Part shown: positions 53,287-63,600 of the stretch, piece after piece
How positions within the stretch are numbered: position 1 is the first letter of the stretch
How the letters are laid out: each line of letters starts with the position of its first letter
From: Gemmatimonadota bacterium
GTDB lineage: Bacteria > Latescibacterota > UBA2968 > GCA-2709665
Direction of reading: 5' to 3'
Assembly: GCA_028873695.1 (NCBI GenBank)
Contig: JAPPNU010000017.1
Span: 110,544 to 174,543, forward strand
Length of the DNA: 64,000 nucleotides
Translations under genes and position numbers: made by a program
The notes under the pieces: generated by a model
What the model was told of the DNA's origin: nothing
The model's input: the letters and a program-made list of their open reading frames with translations, nothing else
Databases searched by the model: none

Positions 53287-54519
53287 ATGGTCCTGCGCAT
53301 CATCGCCGTCGGCTTAATCTACATTGGCATATCGGTCGCCTGGCTCATTCTGGGACAGACCGTTCACCTGCGCACCCAGGAACAGGACGGCAAGCTCAAG
53401 GATGCCGTGGGACAACTCTGGGGTACGGCACAGACGCAGCGGGCCCCTCAGATCTACCGTCTGGATCGTGTTACGCGAACTGAGACCGGCGCACAGGGCG
53501 AGTCGATTTCCCGGACGGTGGACGAAAAACGATTCCAGGACCTGAAGTCCAGCCGCATCGAGGTCGACCTGTCCCTCGAACACCGGCGCAAGGGACTGTT
53601 GTGGTATTCCACCTATCAGGTCCGGTTCGCCTCCACGTACACCCTTTCCAATCCAACGGACCGAAGCCTGACCCTGTACTTTGATCTGGAATTGCCCGCT
53701 CATCGCGCCGTGTACGACGATTTTACGTTGACGGTCGAGGGCCAACGCGTCGCCGACGTCCCGGTCCGCGCCGGGCACCTGGTCCAGCCGGTGGATCTCG
53801 CGCCCAACCAGGCGGTTCCCGTCCACGTGTCCTATCGCTCCCGGGGTCTGGACCAATGGCGCTACAGTTTCGGAGAAGACGTCAATCAGGTGACGGACTT
53901 TGAACTCATGATGCGAACAGACTTCGACGCGATCGACTTTCCCGCCGACAGCGTATCCCCCACTTCCAAGACCCGAGCGGGTGACGCCTGGACGTTGAAG
54001 TGGCGGTACGATCATCTCCTCACAGGAGTCGATCTCGGGATGGTCATGCCTGCCCGCCTCAACCCGGGCCCCTGGGTCAGACAGGTTGTCCTCGCGGCGC
54101 CGATATCCCTCTTCCTGTTCTTCTTCCTGCTCTTTGTCTTTACCACCGTGCGCCGCATCGACCTGCACCCGATGCACTACTTCTTCATCGGTGCCGCCTT
54201 CTTCAGCTTCCACCTGCTACTGGCCTATCTGGTCGACCATATGCTCATTCACTATGCATTTGGCCTCGCCGCCGCGGTCTCGATATTCCTCGTTATGTCG
54301 TACATGCGCCTGGTCGTGGGCACGCGCCTGGCCTTTGTCGAAATCGGCGCGGGCCAGTTCATCTACCTGGTACTCTTCTCATACACGTTTTTCATTCCTG
54401 GCTATACCGGCCTTGCGATTACCGCTTTGTGTATCGCCACGCTGTTTGCGGCAATGCAAACCACCGGGCGCACGGACTGGAACGCGGTATTCGACAGGAA
54501 AACCGCCGGTTCGGCCTGA
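53287..54519 (+). CDS. CreD-like inner membrane protein
   Basis: A 410-residue membrane protein starting at ATG 53287. One N-terminal helix (residues ~5-25) is followed by a ~230-residue extracytoplasmic region with beta-rich sequence, then helices at about 258-280, 292-312, 318-340, 350-370 and 376-392. The helix block HPMHYFFIGAAFFSFHLLLAY resembles the CreD inner-membrane family, in which this region is the most conserved. CreD affects envelope integrity and colicin tolerance in enterobacteria under CreBC control; its molecular activity is not known. No two-component genes are near. Whether it works with the TonB receptor upstream is unclear. Confidence 0.7.
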   Translation: MVLRIIAVGLIYIGISVAWLILGQTVHLRTQEQDGKLKDAVGQLWGTAQTQRAPQIYRLDRVTRTETGAQGESISRTVDEKRFQDLKSSRIEVDLSLEHRRKGLLWYSTYQVRFASTYTLSNPTDRSLTLYFDLELPAHRAVYDDFTLTVEGQRVADVPVRAGHLVQPVDLAPNQAVPVHVSYRSRGLDQWRYSFGEDVNQVTDFELMMRTDFDAIDFPADSVSPTSKTRAGDAWTLKWRYDHLLTGVDLGMVMPARLNPGPWVRQVVLAAPISLFLFFFLLFVFTTVRRIDLHPMHYFFIGAAFFSFHLLLAYLVDHMLIHYAFGLAAAVSIFLVMSYMRLVVGTRLAFVEIGAGQFIYLVLFSYTFFIPGYTGLAITALCIATLFAAMQTTGRTDWNAVFDRKTAGSA

Positions 54520-54602
54520 CAGCGACCGTATTCGCTCCCCTGCCCGGTTTCGGACGCTGAATTGCCTTCAAATCCCCCTTCTCGTCATATATACGGTGCA
54601 TT

Positions 54603-57004
54603 ATGACCTCACGATTCCTGATCAGAAAGTGTTCCGGATCGTTTCTGGCCGTAATCCTGGTGTTCACCGCCGCCTGGTGCGGTGTGCCCGGGGACTTCAA
54701 CGGCGACGGCGTGGTCGCGTTCGATGACTTCGTCGCCTTTGTTCGCAACTTCGGCGCCACCCGGTCCGATGACGGCTTTGACGAACGCTATGATCTGAAT
54801 CTCGACGGACGGGTCGGTTTCGGCGACTTCGTCCTGTTTGCGACGGCTTTCGGAGAGGCGAATACGGACCTCCGCGAAGATCCCGTCTACCTGGACGAAC
54901 AGATCAAGCACATCAGCGATCCCGATCTCTTTGCCGCGATGGATCTGAACCGCGCAGGGCTCGAGGACGTCAAGCGCGCCGTGGGCCAGGGAGACTATGC
55001 CGCCGCCTACAGGGCCTGGGGCGCTTACTGGGACGTCCGGCCGGGATTTGATTACATCAACGTCGGCATCCCCTATCGCACCATCGACCAGGCATACGAG
55101 TATTTCAGCACCAGAAACTATACGGCTGCCGCGGACCGCGTGGTCGCCCACAACATCAGCGGGTGGGGCGGCGTCACCATACAGCACGGCCCCGTCGTGG
55201 ATTTCAACGCGGACTACGGCAGGAGCGGCAAATACGGTTTTCACTACTGGGGTTGGTCGGGACCGCTGTTGTGGGCGTACCTTGGCACGCGTGACACGAA
55301 ATATCTCGATGTTTTCGACAAACTCTTCAATCAGTGGTACGAACAGCGGGACGACGTCGTGGGCGCTTACACGCACCTGGATCCGATCTGGTATGAACTC
55401 GGGCTCGGGTCGCGCCGGAATCGCGTATTTCTGGAATTCTACAAGCTGAACCGCGGCAGGCTTACGGTACGAACGCACGAGCGGATGCTCAAAAACTATC
55501 TGGGTTCCGCTCGCTGGTTGTACGAGCTGGAAAAACAGGGGTACCGGTCGGGTAACTGGCAGGTGATGGGTTCCTACGCACTGGCCGAACTGGGTATCAA
55601 CCTCCCCGAGTTCACGGAGGCGGAACGGTGGGTCTCACAGGGCGTTTACCGGATTGACGAGCATCTCAGAAAAGACTTCTACGAAGACGGCTGCCATTCC
55701 GAGCGCTGCCCGTCCAGCTATTCCAACATCGTCTATCGCGACCCCCGGAATCTGGCCTTTCTTCTCGAACGTTTCGGAGGCAACGAAGACCGGGCCGCCG
55801 CCCTTCGTCCGCCGCTCGAACGCACGTTGAACCACTGGATGTACCTGATCAGCCCACTGGGCACCCAGCCCGCGGTTAACGACGGCGGACGCGGCCGTTT
55901 CAACCGCGATATTTTCATCGATGGCGGTCGCGCTTTCAATCGACCGGACTTGCTGTGGGTGGCTCAAAACGTACTCGGCGCCAGTATCGACGACGAGGTC
56001 GAGCCGCCCTCCGAAACGTCGATAGATTTCAGACCGTCGGGTTTCGCGGTCATGCGCCAGGACTGGACCCGTGAGAGCGCCTATCTGGTCATCAACTACG
56101 GCGAATATGGCGGAGGCCATTCCCACCCCGATATCCTCAGTTTCGAACTCTTCGCCTATGGGCATGCGCTGGCCGTCGACGCCGGCATCGGCGTCAGCTA
56201 CGACGACCCGCTCCACGGACCGTGGTACAAGACTTCCAGGGCGCACAATATGCTGGTGATAGACGACGCGAACCTCGACCGCAGGATTGCCGTAGGCGGG
56301 AATCCGGTATGGAGCAGCCGGGCCGGAATGGACTACTTCGCCGCGGAGCACGAAGGCTATCGATCACGAGGCGTCGCCCATCGCCGCCATATTCTTTTCC
56401 TGAAGCCGGCAGGGCCGGCAAACGGGAACGATCCCTATTTCCTCGTATTCGATGCCTTCTCCTCCGTCGACGGCGGCAGAAGGGCTTCGTTTTTCCTGCA
56501 TTCCCCACGCCGTTGCAGCGAGGCGGAACCGCGGTATTTTCCACCGAAGCGCCGGGTTTGCTCGTGGCCACGCCCGATGCACCGTCCGTTCGCCTGGGCA
56601 CCGGAATGGCGCACCTCGGGGGCATACCGAACCAGCGTCCGGCGCGGCGGCCCATCCGGTGGGCTTCCCTGGACGTAAGCACGTCGGGCGACGGCGTGGT
56701 GGACGATCTCGCCGTGTTGCTCTATCCGTTCAGGAGCATGCCGCTGCCGGGCGTGCGAATCCGTCGTGGGGAAAACGGTGGGCCCGGCGGCACGGCGTAT
56801 CTGATCGTGGAACATGGCGACGGCGTGGACCACATCGTCATATCGGACGGAACAGACCGGACGTTCGGCGCAAGCGGACTTGCCACCGACGCGATTTGCG
56901 CTGTAGTCAGAACCGATTCCGACGGCGCCTACGTCTCACACGCCGCCGTTTCAGGCACGAGGCTGGTCTTTGGGGATCGAAATCTTGACATGTCGACGCG
57001 TTGA
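54603..57004 (+). CDS. Secreted heparinase II/III-like polysaccharide lyase with N-terminal dockerin repeat, frameshifted (copy 1)
   Basis: A protein of ~800 residues if corrected. From ATG 54603 it has a signal peptide (1-25), two EF-hand/dockerin-like repeats, PGDFNGDGVVAFDDFVAF and DLNLDGRVGFGDFVLF (about 29-80), an all-helical toroid (about 120-430) and a C-terminal beta domain of the Hepar_II_III type: GGHSHPDILSFELFAYG near 505 and SRAHNMLVIDD near 545. The reading frame breaks at the C run 56503-56506: copy 2 has five Cs where this has four, so the frame ends at 56678, while the continuation to 57004 is in another frame. The family cleaves heparin/heparan or alginate-like uronides by beta-elimination. 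A sequencing error or real loss are both possible. Confidence 0.8.
56503..56506 (+). other. Site of one-base deletion in copy 1
   Basis: Copy 1 reads CATTCCCCACGCC while copy 2 (59025-59037 region) reads CATTCCCCCACGCC; the protein of copy 1 resumes matching copy 2 (STEAPGLLVATPDA) one base out of frame right after this site. Confidence 0.8.
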
Positions 57005-57125
57005 GGTAAACGCGGCGCGTCTCCGGCTCCCGGAAAGCGAGACGACGACGGGCATTCCGTCGAGCGTCTGATATTCGATCGTCCCGGAGCCGGATTCTCC
57101 TCGGCCCTAACTGTGGGAGTACCCA

Positions 57126-59528
57126 ATGGCCGGAAGATTCGCGCATTGGACGTGGCTGAGCCCGTTCGCCGCGGTCCTGCTGATGCATGCCGATGCCAGG
57201 TCGGGTGTGCCGGGAGACTTCAACGGTGACGGTCTGGTAGCGTTCGATGATTTCGTGGCCTTTGCCCGGAACTTCGGAACCACCCGTGCGGACGACGCCT
57301 TCGACGACCGTTACGACCTGAATCTCGACGGACGGGTCAGCTTCCGTGATTTCATTCTGTTTGCGACGGCGTTCGGAGAGACGAATACCGATCTCCGTGA
57401 AGATCCCGTCTACCTGGACGAACAGATCAAGCACATCAGCGATCCCGATCTCTTTGCCGCGATGGACCTGAACCGCGCCGGTCTCGAGGAAGTGAAGCGC
57501 GCCGTCGATCTGGGGGACTACGCCGCGGCATACAAGGCGTGGAGCGCGTACTGGGACTCCCGACCGGGATACGCCTATATCAACGCAGGCGTCCCCTATT
57601 TTACCGTGGAAGAGGCCTTCCGGTTCTTCAGTACGAAATCCTATACTGCGGTCGCTGACCGCGTGGCCGCCCACAATATCACCGGATGGGGCGGGGTCAA
57701 CATCCAGCACGGGCCGGTCGTGGACTTCAATGCGGATTACGGCAGCGGCGGAAAATACGGATTTCACTACTGGGAATGGTCCCAGCCCCTGCTGTGGGCC
57801 TATCTGGGCACGCGGAACACGAAGTATCTGGACGCCTTCGACGAACTCTTCAACCAGTGGTACGAACAACGTGACGACGTCGTGGGCGCCGACCCGGACA
57901 AGCACCCGATCTGGTATGAACTGGGACTCGGCGCACGCCGGAACCGCGTATTTCTGGAGTTTTACCGTCTGAACCGCGGAAGGCTCACGGCAAAAACCCA
58001 TGAACGACTCCTGAAGAACTTCCTGGGATCGGCACGCTGGTTGTACGAGTTGCAAAAGCAGGGGTACCGTTCGGGCAACTGGCAGGTGATGGGCTCCTAC
58101 GCCCTGGCCGAACTGGGCCTCAACTTCACCGAGTTCGAGGAAGCCGGGCGCTGGATCTCACTCGGCGTCCACAGGATCGAGGAGCATCTGGCAAAGGACT
58201 TCTACGAAGACGGATGCCATTCCGAGCGTTGCCTCTCGAGCTACTCCAACGTCGCCTATCGCGATCCGAGGAATCTCGCCCACCTTCTGGAGATGTTCGG
58301 CGGACACGAGGACCGGGCGGCCGCCATTCGCCCGCCACTCGAACGGACCCTGAATCACTGGATGTACCTGATCAGCCCCCTGGGCACCCAACCCGCGGTC
58401 AACAACGGCGGCCGGGCGCGGTTCGACCGGGACGTCTTTGTGGACGGCGGGCGCATCTTCGATCGGCCGGATCTGCTGTGGGTGGCGAGGAATCTGCTTG
58501 GGGCCGACGTCGACGACAACGCCGAACCGCCGTCAAGGACGTCAATCGATTTCAGGCCGTCGGGTTTCGCCGTCATGCGCATGGACTGGACGCGGGAAAG
58601 CCCATATCTCGTTATCAATTACGGCGACTGGGCCCGCGGGCATTATCACTACGACATTCTGAGCTTCGAACTGTTCGCCTACGGCACCGCGCTGGCCGTC
58701 GACGCCGGGCTCGGCGTGAGTTACGACGATCCGCTACACAGGCCGTGGTATATTACTTCCAAAGCGCACAACATGCTCGTGATTGACGACCGGAACCTGG
58801 ATCGTCGCATCGCCGTGGGCGAACAACCCGTCTGGAGCAGCCAGGAAGGCATGGACTACTTTGCCGCCGAACACCGGGGCTATCGCGGTCTGGGAGTCCG
58901 GCACCGGCGGCATTTTCTGTTTGTCAAACCTTCGAGATCCGTGACGGAAGCGAATCCCTACTTCGTGGTTTTCGATGTCTTTTCGTCCGACGCACAGTCC
59001 CGAACGGCTTCGTTCATGTTGCATTCCCCCACGCCGCTGCAACGTGGCGGAACGGCGGTCTTTTCCACGGAAGCGCCCGGCCTGCTCGTGGCTACGCCCG
59101 ATGCCCTGTCCGTTCGCCTGGGCACGGGAATGGCGCATCTGGGGGGCATCCCCGGCCGGCGGCCCGCCCGGCAACCTATCCGGTGGGCTTCCCTGGACAT
59201 GAATACGTCGGGCGGCGGCCTGGTGGGCGATCTCGCCGTGCTGCTCTATCCATTCAGGAGCATGCCGCTGCCGGGCGTGCGAATCCGTCGTGGAGAAAAC
59301 GAAGGGCCCGGCGGAACCGCGTACCTGATCGTGGAACACGGCGGCGGCGTCGATCACATCGTCATTGGGGACGGAACGGACAGGACTTACGGCGCAAACG
59401 ACGTGACCACCGATGCAATCTGCGCTTTAGTCAGGACCGATTCCGGCGGCGCCTACCAGTCACACGCGGCTGTTTCAGGCACAAGGTTGATTTTCGGGGA
59501 CCGGAATCTGGACGTGAAATCGCATTGA
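57126..59528 (+). CDS. Secreted heparinase II/III-like polysaccharide lyase with N-terminal dockerin repeat (copy 2)
   Basis: An intact 800-residue paralogue of the gene 121 bases upstream; GGGAG lies six bases before ATG 57126. It has the same order: signal peptide, two dockerin-like calcium repeats PGDFNGDGLVAFDDFVAF and DLNLDGRVSFRDFILF, a stretch almost identical to copy 1 (DPVYLDEQIKHISDPDLFAA), the helical toroid, GHYHYDILSFELFAYG near 518 (where copy 1 has GHSHPD) and SKAHNMLVIDDRNLD near 545. A further C-terminal beta region ends at RNLDVKSH. Polysaccharide lyases of this fold use His/Tyr/Asn to abstract the C5 proton of uronate. The missing proline and the change S to Y next to the histidine may alter substrate preference. 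Confidence 0.88.
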   Translation: MAGRFAHWTWLSPFAAVLLMHADARSGVPGDFNGDGLVAFDDFVAFARNFGTTRADDAFDDRYDLNLDGRVSFRDFILFATAFGETNTDLREDPVYLDEQIKHISDPDLFAAMDLNRAGLEEVKRAVDLGDYAAAYKAWSAYWDSRPGYAYINAGVPYFTVEEAFRFFSTKSYTAVADRVAAHNITGWGGVNIQHGPVVDFNADYGSGGKYGFHYWEWSQPLLWAYLGTRNTKYLDAFDELFNQWYEQRDDVVGADPDKHPIWYELGLGARRNRVFLEFYRLNRGRLTAKTHERLLKNFLGSARWLYELQKQGYRSGNWQVMGSYALAELGLNFTEFEEAGRWISLGVHRIEEHLAKDFYEDGCHSERCLSSYSNVAYRDPRNLAHLLEMFGGHEDRAAAIRPPLERTLNHWMYLISPLGTQPAVNNGGRARFDRDVFVDGGRIFDRPDLLWVARNLLGADVDDNAEPPSRTSIDFRPSGFAVMRMDWTRESPYLVINYGDWARGHYHYDILSFELFAYGTALAVDAGLGVSYDDPLHRPWYITSKAHNMLVIDDRNLDRRIAVGEQPVWSSQEGMDYFAAEHRGYRGLGVRHRRHFLFVKPSRSVTEANPYFVVFDVFSSDAQSRTASFMLHSPTPLQRGGTAVFSTEAPGLLVATPDALSVRLGTGMAHLGGIPGRRPARQPIRWASLDMNTSGGGLVGDLAVLLYPFRSMPLPGVRIRRGENEGPGGTAYLIVEHGGGVDHIVIGDGTDRTYGANDVTTDAICALVRTDSGGAYQSHAAVSGTRLIFGDRNLDVKSH

Positions 59529-59589
59529 GGCGGTCATGCGACAGCGAAAGTACGGACCGGTACGCGCGCGTCGTGTAAGTCTCGCCGTG

Positions 59590-59619
59590 CGAAGACCGCA
59601 GGGAATTTTAGAACGGCGT
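59590..59619 (+). repeat. Dispersed 30-bp intergenic element, copy C
   Basis: Matches copy A for about the first 21 positions (CGAAGACCGC then GGGAATTTTA) and then diverges. Confidence 0.5.
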
Positions 59620-59817
59620 CCAAGGGTGTTAGAATACATTGACGCGTAATGGAAGGTCTGTCCTGATCGGCCTGTCAGCGACGGTTCCGTCAACCCCGCA
59701 AGGTTCGAATCAGGGCGCCGTCGTTTATGGACTCCAGATGAAAATCATCTGGCGGCATCCCTGCTTCTGTGCCGGTTTCACAGTGAAGTCGATCAATCGG
59801 AATTCTGAAATTTTCAC

Positions 59818-59847
59818 TTGACAAAACTCTATATTTGGTATTATAAT
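59818..59847 (+). promoter_or_regulatory. Promoter of nrdR
   Basis: A consensus TTGACA (59818-59823) and TATAAT (59842-59847), 18 bases apart; the best promoter in the window. A NrdR-like box fills the spacer. Confidence 0.85.
59826..59841 (+). promoter_or_regulatory. NrdR-box-like site 1
   Basis: ACTCTATATTTGGTAT matches the consensus ACACWATATATWGTGT at 12 of 16 positions and lies between the -35 and -10 of nrdR. Confidence 0.6.
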
Positions 59848-59856
59848 AGCAATACC

Positions 59857-59872
59857 CCACAATATAGGGTCC
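59857..59872 (+). promoter_or_regulatory. NrdR-box-like site 2
   Basis: CCACAATATAGGGTCC matches the NrdR consensus at 11 of 16 positions; its centre is 31 bp from that of site 1, the three-turn spacing typical of paired NrdR boxes. Confidence 0.6.
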
Positions 59873-59893
59873 TTTAATCTGAGGACCCTATAT
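59862..59893 (+). promoter_or_regulatory. Perfect inverted repeat in the nrdR leader
   Basis: ATATAGGGTCC (59862-59872) and GGACCCTATAT (59883-59893) form an 11-bp perfect stem with a 10-base loop, just after the expected start of transcription and overlapping NrdR site 2. No T run follows, so it is not a terminator; it could be a second operator or an RNA-stability hairpin. Confidence 0.6.
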
Positions 59894-59936
59894 CTGTCCT
59901 TATCCCCGCTCTCCGTGAGGTTACGGGAGAATTCAC

Positions 59937-60401
59937 ATGAGATGTCCCTACTGTGGAACAGTGGAGGACAAGGTCGTCGATTCCAGATCCAGCAAGGAAT
60001 CTACGGCCATTCGCAGGCGCCGGGAATGTCTGAATTGCGGTCGGAGGTTTACGACCTACGAATCCATCGAAGACACGCCCCTGATGGTCGTCAAGTCCGA
60101 TGGTCGACGCGAACCGTTCGACAAGAACAAGCTCTTTTCGAAGTTGCATCTCGCATGCAACAAACGACCCATTTCGATGGACCGGCTCGAAGAAATCGCA
60201 GATCGTATCGAAGCAAGGCTGAGCGGTACGGGCGAACGTGAAGTCGCGGCCAACGATATCGGCGAACTGGTAATCATCGAACTCAAAGACCTCGACCAGG
60301 TCGCCTATGTCCGTTTCGCATCAGTCTACAGGCAGTTCAAAGACCTGAGCGACTTCGAAAAGGAACTCCGGCAACTCGCTTCCCCTCAAGCAGGCGGCTG
60401 A
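59937..60401 (+). CDS. nrdR: Transcriptional repressor NrdR
   Basis: A 154-residue repressor of ribonucleotide reductase genes; GGGAG is seven bases before ATG 59937. The N-terminal zinc ribbon has Cys3, Cys6, Cys31 and Cys34 in MRCPYCG and ECLNCGRRFTTYE. The ATP-cone domain (about 49-139) starts with VVKSDGRREPFDKNKL and ends at RFASVYRQFKDLSDFEKEL. NrdR senses the ATP/dATP balance and binds paired boxes in front of reductase genes. Two such boxes lie over its own promoter, and nrdJ follows, so it likely controls both. No extra promoter or NrdR box is evident in the 199 bases between the genes. Confidence 0.97.
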   Translation: MRCPYCGTVEDKVVDSRSSKESTAIRRRRECLNCGRRFTTYESIEDTPLMVVKSDGRREPFDKNKLFSKLHLACNKRPISMDRLEEIADRIEARLSGTGEREVAANDIGELVIIELKDLDQVAYVRFASVYRQFKDLSDFEKELRQLASPQAGG

Positions 60402-60600
60402 ACCGGGTTCACTCCCCTCTCGTTGTATTCACCGGACGCGCCTTTCCCCTACAGATGCGTCTTAATCTTCCAATTGACTGACTGCGGTCCCGCATGAAAA
60501 GGCGGCGCAGGATTTTTGCGGCTCGAATAAAGTCTAACAGGCGGATCCTCTTTGCCTTGCCGTTTCAAATCGAATCCAGATTTCCGGAGGAAGTCCTCAT

Positions 60601-63600
60601 ATGAAGCTTGAACGCAGACAGACCACGACCGGCCGGAATCCGCTGGATCAGGTCGAATACGTAAAGAAAACTTCCGTAATCACCAACCCCGACGGGTCAG
60701 AAGTCTTCCGCATGGACGACGCCGAAGTTCCGGCCGAGTGGTCCCAGTTGGCAACGGATATCGTTGTATCCAAGTACTTCAGAAAACGGGGTGTGCCCGA
60801 TACCGGACACGAAACTTCCGTGCGCCAGGTGATGCACCGGGTCGCCCGCACGATCCGCAAGGCCGGGGAGGACCAGGGCGGATATTTCGACTCGTCTGAA
60901 GACGCGGACACCTTCGAAGCGGAACTTGCCTATCATCTCGTACATCAGATGGGCGCTTTCAACTCGCCGGTCTGGTTCAACTGCGGTCTGTACCACGAAT
61001 ACGGCATTCAGGGAAGCGGCGGCAACTGGCACTGGGACTGGGACAGGGAGTGCGTTTCGGAAACAGAGGACTCCTATTCACATCCGCAGTGTTCCGCCTG
61101 CTATATCCAGTCCGTCCAGGACGACACCATGGACATTTTCGAATTGCTGAAGAGTGAAGTCCGACTCTTCAAATACGGATCGGGCACCGGTACCAACTTC
61201 TCCAGGATTCGTGGAAAAATGGAGAAACTCTCCGGAGGCGGCGTTTCATCCGGCCTGATGTCCTTTCTGGAAGTCCTCGACCGGGGCGCCGGAGCCATCA
61301 AATCGGGCGGGACGACAAGACGCGCCGCCAAAATGGTCTGCCTGGACATGGATCACCCGGAAATACTCGACTTCATCAATTGGAAAGTAAAGGAAGAGAA
61401 GAAGGTCGCCGCACTGATGGCCGCCGGCTACAGTTCTGACTTTAACGGCGAGGCGTACCAGACCGTTTCCGGCCAGAACTCCAACAACTCCGTTCGCGTC
61501 ACGGACGCATTTATGCAGGCCTGCAAAGATGACGGCGAGTGGCACACCCGACTGCGCACAACCGGCGAAGTCCACGAAACGCACAGGGCGCGCAATCTGA
61601 TGCGGCAGATCGCGGAGGCCGCGTGGGCTTGCGCCGATCCCGGTATGCAGTACGACACCACCATCAACCACTGGCACACGTGCGCCGGCACCGACCGAAT
61701 CTACGGGTCCAACCCCTGTTCGGAGTTCATGTTCCTCGATGACACGGCGTGTAACCTAGCCTCTATCAACCTCATGAAGTTCCTCAATGAAGATGGCACC
61801 TTCAACATCGACGGCTTCCGGTATGCGTGCAAGATTTTCTTCATTGCCCAGGAAATTCTGGTCGACTTCGCGTCCTATCCCACGCGGAAGATCGCGCGGA
61901 ACAGCCACGATTACCGGCCCCTGGGCCTCGGTTACGCCAACCTGGGCACACTCCTGATGGTTCAGGGGCTGCCCTACGACAGCGAGGGAGCACGGGCGAT
62001 CTGCGCCGCCATCACCGCAATCATGTGTGGACAGGCCTACGCAACGTCTGCCTGCATGGCGGCCGACAAGGGACCGTTTCCCGGCTTCGACAGGAACCGC
62101 GGCCCCATGCTCAACGTTATGAACATGCACCGGGACGCTGCTCGCAATATCGATGCCCGCGCCTGCCCGCGTGACCTGCTTCGCGCCGCGCAGGAAGATT
62201 GGGACCTGGCGGTCGAACTGGGAGAAAAATACGGCTATCGCAATGCGCAGGCCACGGTGATCGCGCCTACAGGTACCATCGGCCTGCTGATGGACTGTGA
62301 CACAACCGGCATCGAGCCGGACTTCGCCCTGGTCAAGTTCAAAAAGCTCGCCGGCGGCGGCTATTTCAAAATCGTCAACCACGCCGTGCCTGAAGCCCTC
62401 GAACGGCTCGGTTATTCCTCCGAACAGATTACCGATATCCTCACCTACCTCAACGGACGGCTTTCCCTGAAAGGCGCGCCACATATCAACGTCGAGTCGT
62501 TAAGGGCAAAAGGCTTCAGCCCCGTGGATCTGGCAAAGGCGGAAGGAGCGCTTCCGGGCGTCCTCGAGTTGGAATTCGCCTTTACCCCCTGGATTCTGGG
62601 AGACGGCCTGATGGGACGCCTGGGCTTCTCTCCCGAACACTACGGTGCGCCCGGATTCAACCTGCTCGCCGAACTCGGCTTTACGGGATCACAGATCGAC
62701 GAAGCCAGCGAATTCGTCTGCGGCCGTATGACCGTCGAGGGAGCGCCTCATCTCAAAGATGAACATTTGCCCATATTCGACTGCGCGAACAAGTGCGGCA
62801 AACACGGCAAGCGCTATATTGCGCCAATGGCCCATCTTGGCATGATGTCCGCCGCGCAAAGGTTTATCTGCGGCGCCATTTCCAAAACCGTAAACGTCCC
62901 CAATGAAACTACTGCCGAGGAAATCGAAGACCTTTATATCAAAGGCTGGGATCTGGGGTTAAAGGCCGTGGCCATCTATCGGGATGGCTCTAAACTCTCC
63001 CAGCCCCTGAGTACGGCCACAAAATCCGACGCCGAAGCGGACGCCGCCGAAGCCGAGGAATCGCCCGATCAGTCTGCCAAAGACAGCCGCGACAAGCCTG
63101 CACCGGCGCCGGTCACACTGGCAAACCGGCCGACAAGGCGCCGGTTGCCGCAACGCCGAAGCGGTTTTACGCAGGAAGCGCGTGTCGCCAATCAGAAGGT
63201 TTTCCTTCGCACCGGTGAGTACGAGGACGGCACGCTCGGGGAGATCTTTATCGACATGAGCAAGGAAGGAGCGCCTTTCCGCGCCATGCTGGACTGTTTC
63301 GCCATTGCCATTTCCAAGGGCCTTCAACACGGAGTACCTCTCGAAGAGTTCGTGGACCGTTTCACCTTCACCCGTTTCGAACCCTGGGGAACCGTCGATC
63401 ATCCCAATATCAAATTCGCCACCTCAGTTGTCGATTACATCTTCCGCGTCCTGGGCTACGAATATCTCGGCCGGACCGATTTTCTGCAGGTTAAACCGGA
63501 GGATATCGCGTCCGATATCAACGATCATCACGATCTGGAAAACGAAATGATTTCGCTCTCAACACAAAATCCCGAAGCCCGCGGTGCTCGCGCCGATTCG

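Larger units (their letters stand above)
59529..59936 (+). other. Leader and promoter region of nrdR
   Basis: The gap of 408 bases carries repeat copy C (59590-59619) and the nrdR promoter region with two NrdR-box-like sites and an inverted repeat. The portion 59625-59800 holds nothing recognisable. Confidence 0.55.

Noticed and set aside
56907..58055. Minus-strand open frame of 382 codons
   Set aside because: It is antisense to copy 2 of the lyase, and copy 1 has a similar shadow because the genes are paralogues.
60402..60600. Adenosylcobalamin riboswitch before nrdJ
   Set aside because: I could not recognise the B12-box core or the long aptamer fold in the 199 bases; covariance-model search would decide.
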